In this document: positions 8,155-16,999 of the stretch, piece after piece
Position numbering within the stretch: the stretch's first letter is position 1
How the letters are laid out: each line of letters opens with the position of its first letter
Assembly: GCF_004362405.1 (NCBI RefSeq)
Contig: NZ_SNXE01000001.1
Span: forward strand, 868,001 to 932,000
Direction: 5' to 3'
Source: Roseateles asaccharophilus
GTDB lineage: Bacteria; Pseudomonadota; Gammaproteobacteria; Burkholderiales; Burkholderiaceae_C
DNA length: 64,000 nucleotides
The notes under the pieces: model-generated
Databases searched by the model: none
Told to the model about the DNA's origin: nothing
Seen by the model: only the letters and a program-made list of their open reading frames with translations
Translations under genes and position numbers: made by a program

Positions 8155-9828
8155 ATGGAGAAGATCTGGCTGAAGAACTACCCCGCTGGCGTGCCGGCGG
8201 ACATCAACGCGGAGTTGTACCCCTCGTTGGTGGCCCTGATGGAGGGGGCGTTCAAGAAGTACCCGCAGCAGCCCGCCTACAAGATGCTGGGCCGCTCCAT
8301 CACGTTTGCGCAAATCGATGAAGCCTCCCGTGCCCTGGCCGCCTATTTCCAGAGCCTGGGCCTGGAGCGCGGTGACCGCGTAGCCATCATGATGCCCAAT
8401 GTGATGCAGTACCCGGTGGCCGTGGCCGCCGTGCTGCGCGCCGGCCTGGTGGTGGTGAACGTCAACCCGCTCTACACCCCGCGCGAGCTTGAGCACCAGC
8501 TCAAGGACGCCGGCGCCAAGGCCATCGTCATCCTGGAGAACTTTGCCGCCACCCTGCAGCAGTGCATCGCCAACACCCCGGTCAAGCATGTGCTGCTGGC
8601 CTCTATGGGCGAGATGCTGGGCTTCCCCAAGGGCCTGATCGTCAACTATGTGGTGCGCAAGGTGAAGAAGCTGGTGCCGGCCTTCGAGCTGCCCGGCGCC
8701 GTGCGCTTCAACGAGGCCGTGGCCCGGGGCCGCGGCCTGAGCTACACCGCGCCCAAGGTGGGCCCGGGCGATGTGGCCGTGCTGCAGTACACCGGCGGCA
8801 CCACCGGTGTGTCCAAGGGCGCCGTGCTGCTGCACCGCAATCTGGTGGCCAACACCCTGCAGGCCGAGGCCTGGTACCAGCCGGCCCTCAAGAAGGTGCC
8901 CCAGGGCGAGCAGCTGATGAGCGTCTGCGCCCTGCCGCTGTATCACATCTTCGGCTTCACCACGAACATGATGCTGTCCATGCATGTGGGCGGCTGCAAT
9001 ATCCTGATCCCCAATCCGCGTGATCTGCCCGCGGTGTTCAAGGAGCTGTCCAAGCACCGCTTCCACAGCCTGCCGGCGGTCAACACCCTGTTCCTGGCCA
9101 TGGCCAACCATCCGCAGTTCAGCACGGTGGACTGGAGCGGCCTGGTGATCTCGGTGGGCGGCGGCATGGCGGTGCAGCAGGCCACGGCCAAGCTCTGGCT
9201 GGAGAAGACCGGCTGCCCCATCGTGGAAGGCTATGGCCTCTCCGAGACCTCGCCCGTGGCCAGCTGCAACCCCACCGACAGCACGGCCTACACCGGCTCC
9301 ATCGGCCTGCCCATGCCCAGCACCGAGCTCTGCCTGCTGGACGACGAGGGCAAGGAAGTGGGCATTGGCGGCACCGGCGAGATCGCCATCCGTGGGCCCC
9401 AGGTCATGGCCGGCTACTGGCAGCGTCCGGACGAGACCGCCAAGGTCATGACGGCCGACGGCTACTTCCGCACCGGTGACATCGGCATGGTGGACGAGCG
9501 CGGCTTCTTCCGCATCGTGGACCGCAAGAAGGACATGATCCTGGTCAGCGGCTTCAATGTGTACCCCAACGAGGTCGAGGACGTGATCACCCAGATGCCC
9601 GGCGTGCTGGAAGCCGCGGCCGTGGGTGTGCCCGATGCCAAGGCGGGCGAAGCGGTCAAGCTGGTCATCGTCAAGAAGGATCCGGCGATCGACGAGGACC
9701 AGGTGCGGGCCTTCTGCGAGGCCAATCTGACCGGCTACAAGCGCCCCAAGATCGTCGAGTTCCGCACCGAGCTGCCCAAGACGCCCGTAGGCAAGATCCT
9801 GCGGCGTGAACTCCGCGACAAAAAATAA
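8155..9828 (+). CDS. fadD: Long-chain fatty acid–CoA ligase
   Basis: A 557-residue adenylate-forming enzyme that activates free fatty acids to acyl-CoA with ATP, feeding beta-oxidation. The P-loop-like motif YTGGTTGVSKGA lies at about residues 212–223, the GYGLSETSP motif at about 359, and the C-terminal catalytic lysine in PKTPVGKILRREL at about 547. Length and the N-terminal linker-type sequence match proteobacterial FadD. The ATG at 8155 is preceded by an in-frame TTG at 8152, and I prefer the ATG. It is probably monocistronic, with a palindrome just upstream. Confidence 0.93.
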   Translation: MEKIWLKNYPAGVPADINAELYPSLVALMEGAFKKYPQQPAYKMLGRSITFAQIDEASRALAAYFQSLGLERGDRVAIMMPNVMQYPVAVAAVLRAGLVVVNVNPLYTPRELEHQLKDAGAKAIVILENFAATLQQCIANTPVKHVLLASMGEMLGFPKGLIVNYVVRKVKKLVPAFELPGAVRFNEAVARGRGLSYTAPKVGPGDVAVLQYTGGTTGVSKGAVLLHRNLVANTLQAEAWYQPALKKVPQGEQLMSVCALPLYHIFGFTTNMMLSMHVGGCNILIPNPRDLPAVFKELSKHRFHSLPAVNTLFLAMANHPQFSTVDWSGLVISVGGGMAVQQATAKLWLEKTGCPIVEGYGLSETSPVASCNPTDSTAYTGSIGLPMPSTELCLLDDEGKEVGIGGTGEIAIRGPQVMAGYWQRPDETAKVMTADGYFRTGDIGMVDERGFFRIVDRKKDMILVSGFNVYPNEVEDVITQMPGVLEAAAVGVPDAKAGEAVKLVIVKKDPAIDEDQVRAFCEANLTGYKRPKIVEFRTELPKTPVGKILRRELRDKK

Positions 9829-9909
9829 GACTCTGGCGCCGCGCGCTCGCCCCAGCGGAGACCGCGCGCGCTAGATTCCAGCCGGCAGCCACCCGGAGGA
9901 GACACAGGC

Positions 9910-10428
9910 ATGCTGGATCAGAACTATTCCAAGACCGAGGCGGGACGCGAAGAAATCAAGTCGCGCAGCCTCCCGCTATCGCGCAGCGCGCGCAATCTGC
10001 TGCTGGTGATGGATGCCAGCAAGCCGGCCCGCCAGTGGCTGGCCCTGGTGCAGGGCGTGGGCGAGCAGGACCTTGCCCTGCTGCTCGAGAAGGGCCTGGT
10101 CGCCGCCCAGGCCGGCGGCGTGCGGGCCACCGCGCGCGCGCCCGAGCCCGCCGCCGAGCTTCCCGCTCCCAAGGCCGAGGCGCCCAACCCTCCCGCCGGG
10201 GCGGATGTGGCCCGGCTCTACAGCGAGCTCTATGCCTACCTCACCGCCCAGGCCCCGCGCCAGCTGGGCTTGATGAAGGGCTATGTGTTCACCCTGGAGC
10301 TGGAGCAGTGCCAGGACTTGCCGGCCTTGCGCAAGCTGGCCGCCGACCTGCTCGTGCGTGTGCAGCAGGCCAAGGGGCCTGCCGCTGCCCAGGAACTGCG
10401 GGAAGGGATGGTCGCCTGGCTGGACTGA
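9910..10428 (+). CDS. Hypothetical protein with winged-helix-like N-terminus
   Basis: A 172-residue protein starting after a strong GGAGGAG. The first 70 residues (KTEAGREEIKSR…R.LLLVMDASKPARQW…LLLEKGLV) resemble a small winged-helix-like module common in Burkholderiales response regulators and orphan proteins. That assignment is from pattern memory only. A Pro/Ala-rich linker (about residues 75–100) leads to a helical C-terminal domain. There is no signal peptide or membrane segment. A possible −10 (TAGATT) lies in the 81-base gap after fadD. Function unknown. Confidence 0.65.
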   Translation: MLDQNYSKTEAGREEIKSRSLPLSRSARNLLLVMDASKPARQWLALVQGVGEQDLALLLEKGLVAAQAGGVRATARAPEPAAELPAPKAEAPNPPAGADVARLYSELYAYLTAQAPRQLGLMKGYVFTLELEQCQDLPALRKLAADLLVRVQQAKGPAAAQELREGMVAWLD

Positions 10429-10524
10429 GCCAGGGGCGCCGGCAGGGCGCACAATGCGCAGCTATCGCGCCTCGTGGCCGCCAGGCCCGGGCGCGGACCC
10501 CACCGTCCTGACCGCATCTTGTCC

Positions 10525-11280
10525 ATGCCTGCGCGCCTTTTCGTCGATGAGCCGCTCGCCAGCGCGAGCCCCGAATTCACCCTGCCCGCCGCCGCCGCCC
10601 GCCATGTGCAGGTGCTGCGCCTGCAGCCGGGCAGCCCTTTGCTGCTGTTCGATGGCTCGGGGCTGCAGTGGCAGGCCGAGGTGCTGGCCATGCGCGGGCG
10701 CAGCGAGGTCCAGGTGCGTCTGCTGGGCAGCGAGCGCCCCGCGCGCGAGCTGGCCCAGGCCGTGACCCTGGCCGTGGTCATGCCCGCTAATGACCGCATG
10801 GACGGCCTGGTCGAGAAGGCCACCGAGCTGGGTGTCGCGCGCATCCAGCCCCTGATGAGCGAGCGCTCGGTGCTGCGCCTGGCCGGCGAACGCGCCGAGA
10901 AGAAGGTGGCGCATTGGCGCGGCGTGGCCATTGCGGCCTGTGAGCAGAGCGGGCGCTGCGTGCTGCCCGAGATTGCGCCGGTGCAGAGCCTGGGCGCCTG
11001 GCTGCAGGGCCTGGGCCCGCAAGAGGCACAGCCGCCGCAGCGCCGCTGGCTGCTCAGCCCGACGGCCGCGCGCCCGATTGCGGAGCGTGCCGGCGTGGCG
11101 GGGGGCGATGTCCTGGTGCTCAGCGGGCCCGAGGGCGGCCTGAGTCCGGCCGAGGAGGCCGCGGCCCGCGCCCAGGGCTTCGAGGCCCTGCTGCTGGGGC
11201 CGCGCATCCTGCGCGCCGATACCGCACCGCTGGCGGTGCTGGGCTGGCTGTCGCTGCAGGAGCTGAGCGCGCAGCCCTGA
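10525..11280 (+). CDS. rsmE: 16S rRNA (uracil-1498-N3)-methyltransferase
   Basis: A 251-residue SPOUT methyltransferase that methylates U1498 of 16S rRNA using SAM. The C-terminal knot motifs are present: LVLSGPEGGLSPAEE and LGPRILRADTAPL. So is the mid-protein KATELGVARIQPL typical of RsmE. The start at MPARLFVDE is chosen because RsmE proteins begin with a PUA-like domain at this point; an upstream in-frame start would add a non-conserved tail. It converges on the THUMP methyltransferase gene, six bases away. Confidence 0.92.
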   Translation: MPARLFVDEPLASASPEFTLPAAAARHVQVLRLQPGSPLLLFDGSGLQWQAEVLAMRGRSEVQVRLLGSERPARELAQAVTLAVVMPANDRMDGLVEKATELGVARIQPLMSERSVLRLAGERAEKKVAHWRGVAIAACEQSGRCVLPEIAPVQSLGAWLQGLGPQEAQPPQRRWLLSPTAARPIAERAGVAGGDVLVLSGPEGGLSPAEEAAARAQGFEALLLGPRILRADTAPLAVLGWLSLQELSAQP

Positions 11281-11286
11281 GCGGGT

Positions 11287-12555
11287 TCAGCGCTCCGTGG
11301 CGTCCTCGCCGCGCTGCTTGCGCGCGGAGCCGGCGACCAGGTCGAAGCGGAACATGCGGCATTCGATGGGGCCGTTCCACATCGGGATGCGGCGCGATTC
11401 CTTGAGCCGCATCTTGCTCGGCAGCTTCATGTCCGGGCACAGCAGCCAGGCGGTCCAGCCGGCGTTGTGCTGGGTGTAGGCGCGCTTCCAGTGCGCGGCC
11501 AGGCGCGGGAAGAAGTCGTCCCCGCCGTCGCGCGCCTCGGAGCCGCCGGCATCGCGCACCGCCGCAGCCTTGCCGCGCACCTCGATGCGCTCGCCATAGG
11601 GCGGGTTCATCAGGATGCTGCCGGGCATGCCCTCGGGCAGTTTGGGCGCGGGGCGCTCCAGGGCGTCACCACCGTTGAACTGGATGTACTGGGCCACGCC
11701 GGCCCGCTCGGCATTGCGGCGCGCGAAGTCCACCATGCGGAAGGCCACGTCGCTGGCGTAGATGGGCACGGCCGGGGCGTGGATGCGGGCCCGCGCCTCC
11801 TGCTTGATCTGGGCCCAGCGCTCTCGCAGGGGCTGGAAGGGCAGTTGGCGCTCGAAGGCAAAGCGGCGCGAGAGCCCGGGCGCGATGCCGCAGGCGATCT
11901 GCGCGGCTTCCACCGCGATGGTGCCGGAGCCGCAGCAGGGGTCCTGCAGGGCGCCGCCGGTCTCGGGCGTGCCCTTCCAGCCGGCGGCGGCCAGCATGGC
12001 GGCGGCCAGGGTTTCCTTGAGCGGGGCGTCGCCCTTGTCCTCGCGCCAGCCGCGCTTGAACAGGGGCTCGCCCGAGGTGTCGATATACAGGGCCGCGCGC
12101 TCGGCGCCCAGGTGCAGCACCACGGGCAGGTCAGGGGCGCGGGTGTCCACGCTGGGGCGCTCGCCCTGGGACTCACGCAGCTGGTCGCAGATGGCGTCCT
12201 TGATGCGCAGGGTGGCGAAGTTCAGGCTCTTGAGCGGCGAGCGATGGGCCGTGGTGTCCACGCGCAGGGTGTGCTGGGGCGTGATCCAGCGCTCCCAGTC
12301 TACGCGGCGGGCCAGGGCGTAGAGATCGTCCTCGTGGCGGTAGCCGCCCTCGATCACCTCAACCAGCACGCGCTGGGCCAGGCGGCTTTCGAGATTGAGC
12401 TTCATCACGCCCTCGGCATCGCTGTGCACCGAGACCCCGCCACGCAGCGCCTCCACGCCGGCGCGCGGCAGGATGGACTTGATCTCGGCCTCCAGCCAGG
12501 GCTCGACACCGGCGGGGCAGGAGGCAAAGAGATACAGGGTTTCGGGGCGGGCCAT
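11287..12555 (-). CDS. THUMP-domain class I SAM-dependent RNA methyltransferase (RlmL-like)
   Basis: A 422-residue protein equivalent to the N-terminal half of E. coli RlmKL: a ferredoxin-like/THUMP RNA-binding region (about 1–160), then a Rossmann methyltransferase domain. It has a DPCCGSGTIAVEAA SAM-binding loop and a MNPPYGERI (NPPY) catalytic motif, as expected for guanine-N2 methylation of RNA. Proteins of this size in Burkholderiales lack the RlmK half. The start is MARPETLYLF at 12555; the open frame runs further upstream, but into rpoN sequence. It is the last gene of the minus-strand cluster, 59 bases after rpoN. Confidence 0.85.
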   Translation of the reverse strand: MARPETLYLFASCPAGVEPWLEAEIKSILPRAGVEALRGGVSVHSDAEGVMKLNLESRLAQRVLVEVIEGGYRHEDDLYALARRVDWERWITPQHTLRVDTTAHRSPLKSLNFATLRIKDAICDQLRESQGERPSVDTRAPDLPVVLHLGAERAALYIDTSGEPLFKRGWREDKGDAPLKETLAAAMLAAAGWKGTPETGGALQDPCCGSGTIAVEAAQIACGIAPGLSRRFAFERQLPFQPLRERWAQIKQEARARIHAPAVPIYASDVAFRMVDFARRNAERAGVAQYIQFNGGDALERPAPKLPEGMPGSILMNPPYGERIEVRGKAAAVRDAGGSEARDGGDDFFPRLAAHWKRAYTQHNAGWTAWLLCPDMKLPSKMRLKESRRIPMWNGPIECRMFRFDLVAGSARKQRGEDATER

Positions 12556-12614
12556 GGGCGGGAGGGGGACAGCGGGAAAGCCGCTATTGTCCCCGACGCG
12601 CGCCGGCTGCGGTT

Positions 12615-14147
12615 TCAGAGGCTCTTGCGCAGATTGGCCGGCGCGATCTTGAGCGCCTCGCGGTACTTGGCCACGGTGCGGCGCGCCACCTGGATGCCCT
12701 GCTCCTCCAGCATGCTGGCCAGGGCATTGTCCGAGAGCGGTTTGGCCGGGTCTTCGGCGGCCACGAACTGCTTGATCAGTGCGCGCACCGCGGTGCTGGA
12801 GGCATTGCCGCCGGCCTCGGTGGACAGGCCCGAGCCGAAGAAGTACTTGAGCTCGAAGGTGCCGAAGCGCGTGGCCATGTATTTGGCATTGGTCACGCGC
12901 GAGATGGTGGACTCGTGCAGGCCCAGCTCGTCGGCTATTTCTCGGAGCACCAGGGGCTTCATGGCCAGCTCGCCGTGGGTGAAGAAGCCTTTTTGCCGCT
13001 CCACGATGGCCTGCGACACGCGCAGTATGGTGTCGAAGCGCTGCTGGATGTTCTTGATGAACCAGCGCGCCTCCTGCAGCTGGGCACCCAGGGGCGTGTT
13101 GCTCACGCCGCCGCGCTGGGCTCGCAGGGCCTGGGCATAGAGCTCGTTGATGCGCAGCTTGGGCGCCACCTCGGGGTTGAGCATGACGCGAAACTCGCGC
13201 CCCACCTTCTGCACGATCACGTCCGGCACCACGGCCTGGGCCTGGCTGCGCGCAAAGGGGCGGCCGGGCTTGGGTTCCAGGCCCGTGATCAGGGCCTGGG
13301 CCTCGCGCAGCAGGGGCTCGTCGGCCCCGGTGAGCGACATCAGGCGCCGTGCATCGCGTTTGGCCAGCAGCTCCAGATGCTGCTTGCAGATCAGGATGGC
13401 CACCGCCTGGGCGGTGCTGCGCGGCTTGGTACGCAGCTGCAGCACCAGGCATTCGGCCAGATCGCGTGCGCCCACGCCGGCGGGCTCCATGCTCTGCAGC
13501 CATTTGAGGGCACAGCGCAGGCGGTCCTGCAGCTCTTCCAGGTCCTCGGCCGCGGCATCTTCGCCGGCCAGGGACTGGGCGATCTCGTCCAGGCTGTCTT
13601 CCAGGTAGCCGTCCTCGTTGAGCGACTCGATCAGCACCTGCAGCGCGGCCCTATCCTCGGGGCCCAGCATCATGCCGGCCATCTGCTGGTAGAGATGCTC
13701 CTGCAGGCTGATGCCGGACGCCTCCTGTTCGGGGCGCTCGCCATCCTCATCGCCCGCGCTGCCGCTGCCGGCACTGCTGCCGGGCAGCTCGCGAATGCCG
13801 TCGAAGTCGTCGCCCTCGGTGCCGTTCTCCCAGTCTTCGCGCTCGGTGGTGCCGAAGTCTTCCGCGCGCATTTCCTCGGCCGGGGCTTCGGCCTCGCCGC
13901 CGCCGCTTTCCGACGCGGCGGCCTCCGCCTCCTGGCTGCGGCTGGGGTTCAGCTCGGGGGCGCTCACTTCCATGGCGCTGCTGTGGCCGAACTCCTCCTC
14001 GGTTTCGAGCAGGGGATTGCTGGCCAGCATCTGCTCGACCTCCTGGTTCAGCTCCAGGGTCGAGAGCTGCAGCAGGCGTATGGATTGCTGCAGCTGGGGC
14101 GTGAGCGCCAGATGCTGGCTGAGGCGAACCTGCAGGGAGGGCTTCAT
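12615..14147 (-). CDS. rpoN: RNA polymerase sigma-54 factor
   Basis: A 510-residue sigma-54. The Gln/Leu-rich activator-interacting region I is at residues 1–50, an acidic region II at about 55–140, then the core-binding domain and the HTH. The RpoN box ARRTVAKYRE, which reads the −24 element, lies near the C-terminus. It works only with AAA+ activators. It sits directly after lptB with a 15-base gap, the standard proteobacterial arrangement. The usual downstream hpf/ptsN genes are not present; the THUMP methyltransferase follows instead. Confidence 0.95.
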   Translation of the reverse strand: MKPSLQVRLSQHLALTPQLQQSIRLLQLSTLELNQEVEQMLASNPLLETEEEFGHSSAMEVSAPELNPSRSQEAEAAASESGGGEAEAPAEEMRAEDFGTTEREDWENGTEGDDFDGIRELPGSSAGSGSAGDEDGERPEQEASGISLQEHLYQQMAGMMLGPEDRAALQVLIESLNEDGYLEDSLDEIAQSLAGEDAAAEDLEELQDRLRCALKWLQSMEPAGVGARDLAECLVLQLRTKPRSTAQAVAILICKQHLELLAKRDARRLMSLTGADEPLLREAQALITGLEPKPGRPFARSQAQAVVPDVIVQKVGREFRVMLNPEVAPKLRINELYAQALRAQRGGVSNTPLGAQLQEARWFIKNIQQRFDTILRVSQAIVERQKGFFTHGELAMKPLVLREIADELGLHESTISRVTNAKYMATRFGTFELKYFFGSGLSTEAGGNASSTAVRALIKQFVAAEDPAKPLSDNALASMLEEQGIQVARRTVAKYREALKIAPANLRKSL

Positions 14148-14162
14148 GCGGCTCGCCGTCCC

Positions 14163-14930
14163 TTACATCCGGAAGTGTTCGCCCAGATAGACCTTGCGCA
14201 CGTCGGCGTTCTCAACGATTTCCTGCGGTGTGCCTTCGGCCAGCACCGTGCCCTCGCTGATGATGTAGGCGCGGTCGCAGATGCCCAGGGTCTCGCGCAC
14301 ATTGTGGTCGGTGATCAGCACGCCGATGCCACGCTGCTTGAGGAAACGGATGATGCGCTGGATCTCCAGCACGGCGATGGGATCCACGCCGGCGAAGGGC
14401 TCGTCCAGCAGGATGAAGCGCGGCTGGGTGGCCAGGGCGCGCGCGATCTCCACGCGACGGCGCTCACCGCCGGACAGGGCCGGCGCGGGGCTGTCGCGCA
14501 GCTTCTCGATGGAGAGCTCGGCCAGCAGGCTGTTGAGCGCCTCATCGATGCGGGTCTTGGGCCAGGGGCGGCCGCGTTCGTCCAGCTGCAGCTCCAGCAC
14601 GGCGCGGATGTTTTCCTCCACGCTGAGCTTGCGGAAGATGGAGGCCTCCTGCGGCAGGTAGGACAGGCCCAGACGCGAGCGCTGGTGGATGGGCAGGCGC
14701 TGCACCGGCTGACCGTCGATGCGGATCTCGCCGGCATCGGCGCGCACCAGACCCACGATCATATAGAAGCTGGTGGTCTTGCCCGCGCCATTGGGGCCCA
14801 GCAGGCCCACGACCTCGCCGCTATGCACATCAAGGTGGACGTTTTTCACCACCTTGCGCACGCCATAGGTCTTCTGCAGGCCCTCGGCCTCCAGTCGGCT
14901 GGGCGCTGCCTGGGCTTCGACGGAACTCAT
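14163..14930 (-). CDS. lptB: LPS export ABC transporter ATP-binding protein
   Basis: A 255-residue ATPase of the LptB2FG complex that drives lipopolysaccharide extraction from the inner membrane. Walker [10 protein letters not shown] is at 45–53, signature LSGGERRR at 152–159, Walker B RFILLDEP at 171–178, and H-loop His at 209. The N-terminus carries about 14 extra residues compared with E. coli. Its ATG overlaps the lptA stop by 4 bases, so the two are translationally coupled. Confidence 0.95.
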   Translation of the reverse strand: MSSVEAQAAPSRLEAEGLQKTYGVRKVVKNVHLDVHSGEVVGLLGPNGAGKTTSFYMIVGLVRADAGEIRIDGQPVQRLPIHQRSRLGLSYLPQEASIFRKLSVEENIRAVLELQLDERGRPWPKTRIDEALNSLLAELSIEKLRDSPAPALSGGERRRVEIARALATQPRFILLDEPFAGVDPIAVLEIQRIIRFLKQRGIGVLITDHNVRETLGICDRAYIISEGTVLAEGTPQEIVENADVRKVYLGEHFRM

Positions 14931-15562
14931 GAGGGCTGGCGCGGGCGCAGATTGAGGCTGGGCTGCAGGGGGAGGGCCGGCTCGGAAGCGGTCGGGCCGG
15001 GCGCCGAGGCCGCGCGCGGCATCATCACCACACGGCCGCGACCGGCGGGATGTGGCGAGGCCTGACCGCCCTCGATGCTGAAGACCTCGGAGCGGTTGTC
15101 GTAATGGATGATCGCCCCTGCCACCTCGTCGGCCACGGTGCTGCCGCGCAGACGGCGCAGCACCGCATTGCCGATGAAGCGCATGGTGTCGGAGCGGGTG
15201 TCGTACTCGACCTGGTCGGCCCAGCCTTCGATGAACTCGCCGGGCACGTCGCGCGCCTGGCGGAAGCGTACCGGCTTGCCCGTGGCGCCGTTGGCATAGG
15301 CCTGCTTGTAGCCATCGGCGGTCTCGCGCACGTCCATATGTTCGGCGCGCAGCTGCATGCTGCCCTTGGTCAAGACCACATTGCCGCTGAACTCGGTGCG
15401 CTGCTTGACCAGATCGACGCCGCCGCGGTCGTAGTCGATATTGATGGGCTTGTCGCGATCGGCCCGTTCGGCCATCGCCGCCCCGACGCTGAGCAGCAGG
15501 GCCAGCGCGGGCAGCAGGAGATGGCGGCGGAGCAAGGGGGGCGAGAATGGCGACAAGGTCAT
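14927..15562 (-). CDS. lptA: Lipopolysaccharide transport periplasmic protein
   Basis: A 211-residue OstA-like beta-jellyroll protein that bridges LPS from LptC to LptD across the periplasm. It has a signal peptide (residues 1–31, ending AMA), then the [36 protein letters not shown] region typical of LptA, and a disordered Pro/Ala-rich tail. The start MTLSPFSPP is preferred over an in-frame GTG or ATG eight residues upstream. It overlaps lptB. No lptC or kdsC gene lies directly upstream; dsbA does. Confidence 0.92.
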   Translation of the reverse strand: MTLSPFSPPLLRRHLLLPALALLLSVGAAMAERADRDKPINIDYDRGGVDLVKQRTEFSGNVVLTKGSMQLRAEHMDVRETADGYKQAYANGATGKPVRFRQARDVPGEFIEGWADQVEYDTRSDTMRFIGNAVLRRLRGSTVADEVAGAIIHYDNRSEVFSIEGGQASPHPAGRGRVVMMPRAASAPGPTASEPALPLQPSLNLRPRQPS

Positions 15563-15621
15563 AAAGGCATGTTTCTTGCAGACCATTCTAGCCCCGGCGG
15601 GGGAGTGTGCGATCCCCGGGG

Positions 15622-16290
15622 TCAGGCCTTGCCGCTACGCAGGCGTTCGATCAGGAAATTGGTCGTCTGCAGGGCACGCTGGCCCGACTCCAGCTCGCTC
15701 ATGCGCTGGCCACCCGTGGCCATGGCGGGCGAGGTCAGGAAGCGGCCACCGATGCCGATGGCGGGCACGCCGTCGATGCGGTAGGCCTCGCTGAGCTTCT
15801 CGGCCTGCTGGCACTTGGTCTGCACACCGAAGGAGTTGTAGGCCTGCTCGAACTTGGCGGCCTCGATGCCGAAGGGCGCCACCAGCTCGGCCATGGCCTT
15901 GACGCTGTCCAGGGGCTTGCCTTCCAGGTGCAGGGCCGCGAACACGCGGGCGCGGGCTTCCTTCTCCTTGCCCAGGGCCTCCAGGGCGTAGAACAGGCGC
16001 TGGTGCTGGCGCACACGGGCGTTGAAGGCCACATGCACATGGCGGAAGCTTACATCGGCGGGCAGCTTGGCCGCCCAGTCGGCCAGGGCCGGCTCGAAGG
16101 TGTTGCAGTGCGGGCAGCCGTACCAGAAGAACTCCACCACCTCGATCTTGCCCGGCGTGCCCGGCAGGGGCTGGGCCAGGCGCTGGTAGTGGCGGCCCTC
16201 GACCGGACCGCCCTGTGCCAGGCTCAGGCCGGGCAGGCTCAGGGCCAGGGTACCGAGGCCCAGCTGGGCCGAAAACTCACGACGCTTCAT
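15622..16290 (-). CDS. dsbA: Thiol:disulfide interchange protein, DsbA family
   Basis: A 222-residue periplasmic oxidoreductase that introduces disulfide bonds. The signal peptide ends SLAQ (about residue 26); the active site is CPHC at 59–62 in the FFWYGCPHC context, and the cis-Pro loop DGVPAIGIGG lies near 170. The start MKRREF at 16290 is the start of the family; the longer open frame is an extension into the SPOR gene. It lies 52 bases after the SPOR gene and 59 before lptA, so it is probably in one transcription unit. Confidence 0.93.
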   Translation of the reverse strand: MKRREFSAQLGLGTLALSLPGLSLAQGGPVEGRHYQRLAQPLPGTPGKIEVVEFFWYGCPHCNTFEPALADWAAKLPADVSFRHVHVAFNARVRQHQRLFYALEALGKEKEARARVFAALHLEGKPLDSVKAMAELVAPFGIEAAKFEQAYNSFGVQTKCQQAEKLSEAYRIDGVPAIGIGGRFLTSPAMATGGQRMSELESGQRALQTTNFLIERLRSGKA

Positions 16291-16342
16291 TCCGAATTCC
16301 TCTGCGCGTTGAAAACTGCGGCTGCATCCTAAGGCCTTCGCC

Positions 16343-16990
16343 TTAGCGTTGCACGCGCACCAGATTGGCTTCCATGCCGCCGGATTCGAGCTTGCGCTGC
16401 AGGCCCTCGGCCTCATCGCGGCTGTCCAACGGCCCCAGACGCACGCGATAGACGGTACGGCCGGATTGCTCGCGCTCGTAAATCTTGGCGCTGAAGCCTT
16501 GCATGGCCAGCTTGGCACGCTGTCCCTCGGCGTCTTCGCTGCGGGTGTAGGCGCCCGCTTGGACGAAGTAGACATAGGGGTCGCCGCCTGCTGCGGCCGT
16601 GCCTGTGGGCGCAGGGGCGCTGGCGGCCGGCTTGGCGGCCGGCACGTTGGCGCTTGGCGCAGAGGCCGGCTTGGCAGCAGGTGCCGAGGCCGCAGCCGGT
16701 GCTTGTGCGGTGGCCGCGGGCACCGGCTCGGGGCTGGCGCCGCCCACCACGCCGCTGGCGGCCTTGGCGCTGGCCCGACCGCCCAAGGCCGCATTGGGAT
16801 CCCAGTTGCGGTTGCGGGCGGCTTCCTCGGCGTCCTGCTCGGCGGTGCGCTGGGGCACCTTGTTCACAAAGGGAATGGGTACCTTGGTGACGTAGAGCGC
16901 CACGCCCAGGGCCAGGCCCAGACCCAGCAACAGGCCGACGATCAAACCGAGGACAAAGCCGCCCCGCTGGCTGGCCTGGGCCTTAGACAT
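16343..16990 (-). CDS. SPOR-domain membrane protein (FtsN-like)
   Basis: A 215-residue bitopic protein: a short cytoplasmic N-terminus, one membrane helix (about 12–34), an Ala/Pro-rich periplasmic linker (about 75–135), and a C-terminal SPOR domain (about 138–213; VYFVQAGAYTRSEDAEGQRAKL…VYRVRLGPLDSRDEAE). SPOR domains bind denuded peptidoglycan at the septum, so a division role like that of FtsN is likely. It is 9 bases downstream of argS, which is the usual place in Burkholderiales. Confidence 0.85.
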   Translation of the reverse strand: MSKAQASQRGGFVLGLIVGLLLGLGLALGVALYVTKVPIPFVNKVPQRTAEQDAEEAARNRNWDPNAALGGRASAKAASGVVGGASPEPVPAATAQAPAAASAPAAKPASAPSANVPAAKPAASAPAPTGTAAAGGDPYVYFVQAGAYTRSEDAEGQRAKLAMQGFSAKIYEREQSGRTVYRVRLGPLDSRDEAEGLQRKLESGGMEANLVRVQR

Positions 16991-16999
16991 GCACGCTCC

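Noticed and set aside
12915-15065. Long plus-strand open frame opposite rpoN–lptB–lptA
   Set aside because: It is the antisense of three confident genes; such frames arise from high G+C third positions, and the translation has no recognisable domain.
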